The notes under the pieces were generated by a model. It searched no databases, was not told the origin of the DNA, and saw nothing but the letters and a program-made list of their open reading frames with translations. This document shows, one piece after another, positions 63,187-64,000 of a DNA stretch of 64,000 bases. Source of the stretch: Elysia crispata. Its lineage: Eukaryota; Mollusca; Gastropoda; Plakobranchidae. Location of the stretch: contig JAWDGP010004560.1 of assembly GCA_033675545.1 (NCBI GenBank), positions 56,001-120,000 of the forward strand. Reading direction: 5' to 3'. The first letter of the stretch is position 1, and each line of letters opens with the position of its first letter. The translations under genes were made by a program, and so were the position numbers.

Positions 63187-63781
63187 TTTTTTCTCTAACT
63201 CCTGGTGTGTCCCATTCTCTCTTGATTTCTGTTTTTTTCCCCTCTTTTTTATCACTCTTTGTCTCCCTACTACCATCTTCACCATCTTACTTATTGCGCT
63301 GTCGGTTGTTTTATTTATCTTTCGTCTATATGTTAAGCTCCCTTAATTCTCTTTCCTCTGTCTGTGTCTCTCAGTCTGTCTGTCTGCTGTTTTTTTTTTT
63401 TTTAATCTTGTCCGTCTTTCTATCTAGATGCCCGTGTTGTCTCAGTCTCTGTCTCTGTGTGTTTATTTGCCTGCCCGTCTATCTGTCTGTCTCTCTGCAA
63501 GTCTGTCTGTCTGTCTATCTGTCTGTCTGCTTGACTATCTCTCCTCTACCCCTCCCTCTGTCTCTGTCACTGTCTTTATCTCGTTTTCTCTCTCCGTCTT
63601 TCTCTCTGTCTCTATCACTCTGTTTGTCCTTCAGTTTCTCTCTCTACCTCCTCTTCCCCCTCTCTATCTCACTCTCTCTCTCTTTCCCTCTGTCTCTCTA
63701 GCTCTCTGTCTCTATCACTCTGTCTGTCTGTCTGTTTGTCTGTCTGTCAGTTTCTCTCTCTCTCTTTCTTACCCCCCCCCT

Positions 63782-63853
<72 letters not shown>
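63095..63853. repeat. CT/TCTG compound microsatellite region
   Basis: CT runs at about 63129-63183 and 63783-63853 with TCTG-rich and CT-rich imperfect sequence between. Ser/Leu frames are repeat translation. Confidence 0.94.
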
Positions 63854-63858
<5 letters not shown>

Positions 63859-64000
63859 TTCTAATGGGTTCATTATTTATAATCCACGCGTGGCAGGTAA
63901 TAACACTAAACTTTTGTGTTTCGTGTATATATCCAAGGATTCCATAATCCATCACATTTGAAATGTTTATTCCATTATCGACGGGTTTTAAACAGAGCGC

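Overview
This is a eukaryotic, intron-rich and very repeat-rich window. Long GA/CT, GACA/TCTG, ATT/ATC and AAC microsatellites and many minisatellites alternate with AT-rich unique DNA. No bacterial-type gene organisation is visible. Repeat style and gene content suggest a lophotrochozoan invertebrate, perhaps a gastropod mollusc; this is inference, not shown by any single marker.

The main result is one large + strand gene from about 12.3 kb to at least 62.6 kb. I rebuilt sixteen coding exons by hand. All fifteen introns have GT/AG ends, and the reading phase agrees at every junction (1,1,0,0,0,1,0,1,0,2,1,0,2,0,2). The exons sum to 12,581 coding bases, about 4,190 residues, and the last one is probably not the end of the gene. 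The product is a type I membrane protein. It has a signal peptide (exon 1), an ectodomain of roughly 3,600 residues rich in Ser/Thr (exons 2-6), and a juxtamembrane module with a polybasic KRRRRRKR site (exons 7-8). One transmembrane helix followed by a cysteine cluster lies in exon 9. The cytoplasmic tail has lysine clusters, two AYEN motifs, a charged helical stretch and a C-terminal LLDDAFSLF motif (exons 10-16). The layout resembles vertebrate KIAA1549/KIAA1549L (UPF0606). That is a hypothesis from architecture and recalled family features, not from a search.

Two further transcription units may lie inside its introns on the same strand. Intron 9 holds a 392-codon ORF with five Cys-centred motifs, a splice acceptor just before its ATG and an AATAAA signal about 100 bp after its stop. 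Intron 11 holds a short exon with a strong start context (ATG at 54806) whose donor phase fits exon 12. It would give a cytoplasmic-only isoform.

The first 12 kb holds a 33/65-bp minisatellite, a 5'-truncated mariner (DD34D) remnant with an internal inversion, a 170-bp-arm inverted-repeat element, two tRNA-derived SINE-like pieces and microsatellites. The introns hold minisatellites with units of 48, 27, 69, about 45, 112-179, 24, 22, 31 and 27 bp. These explain most of the long open frames in the window that are not genes.
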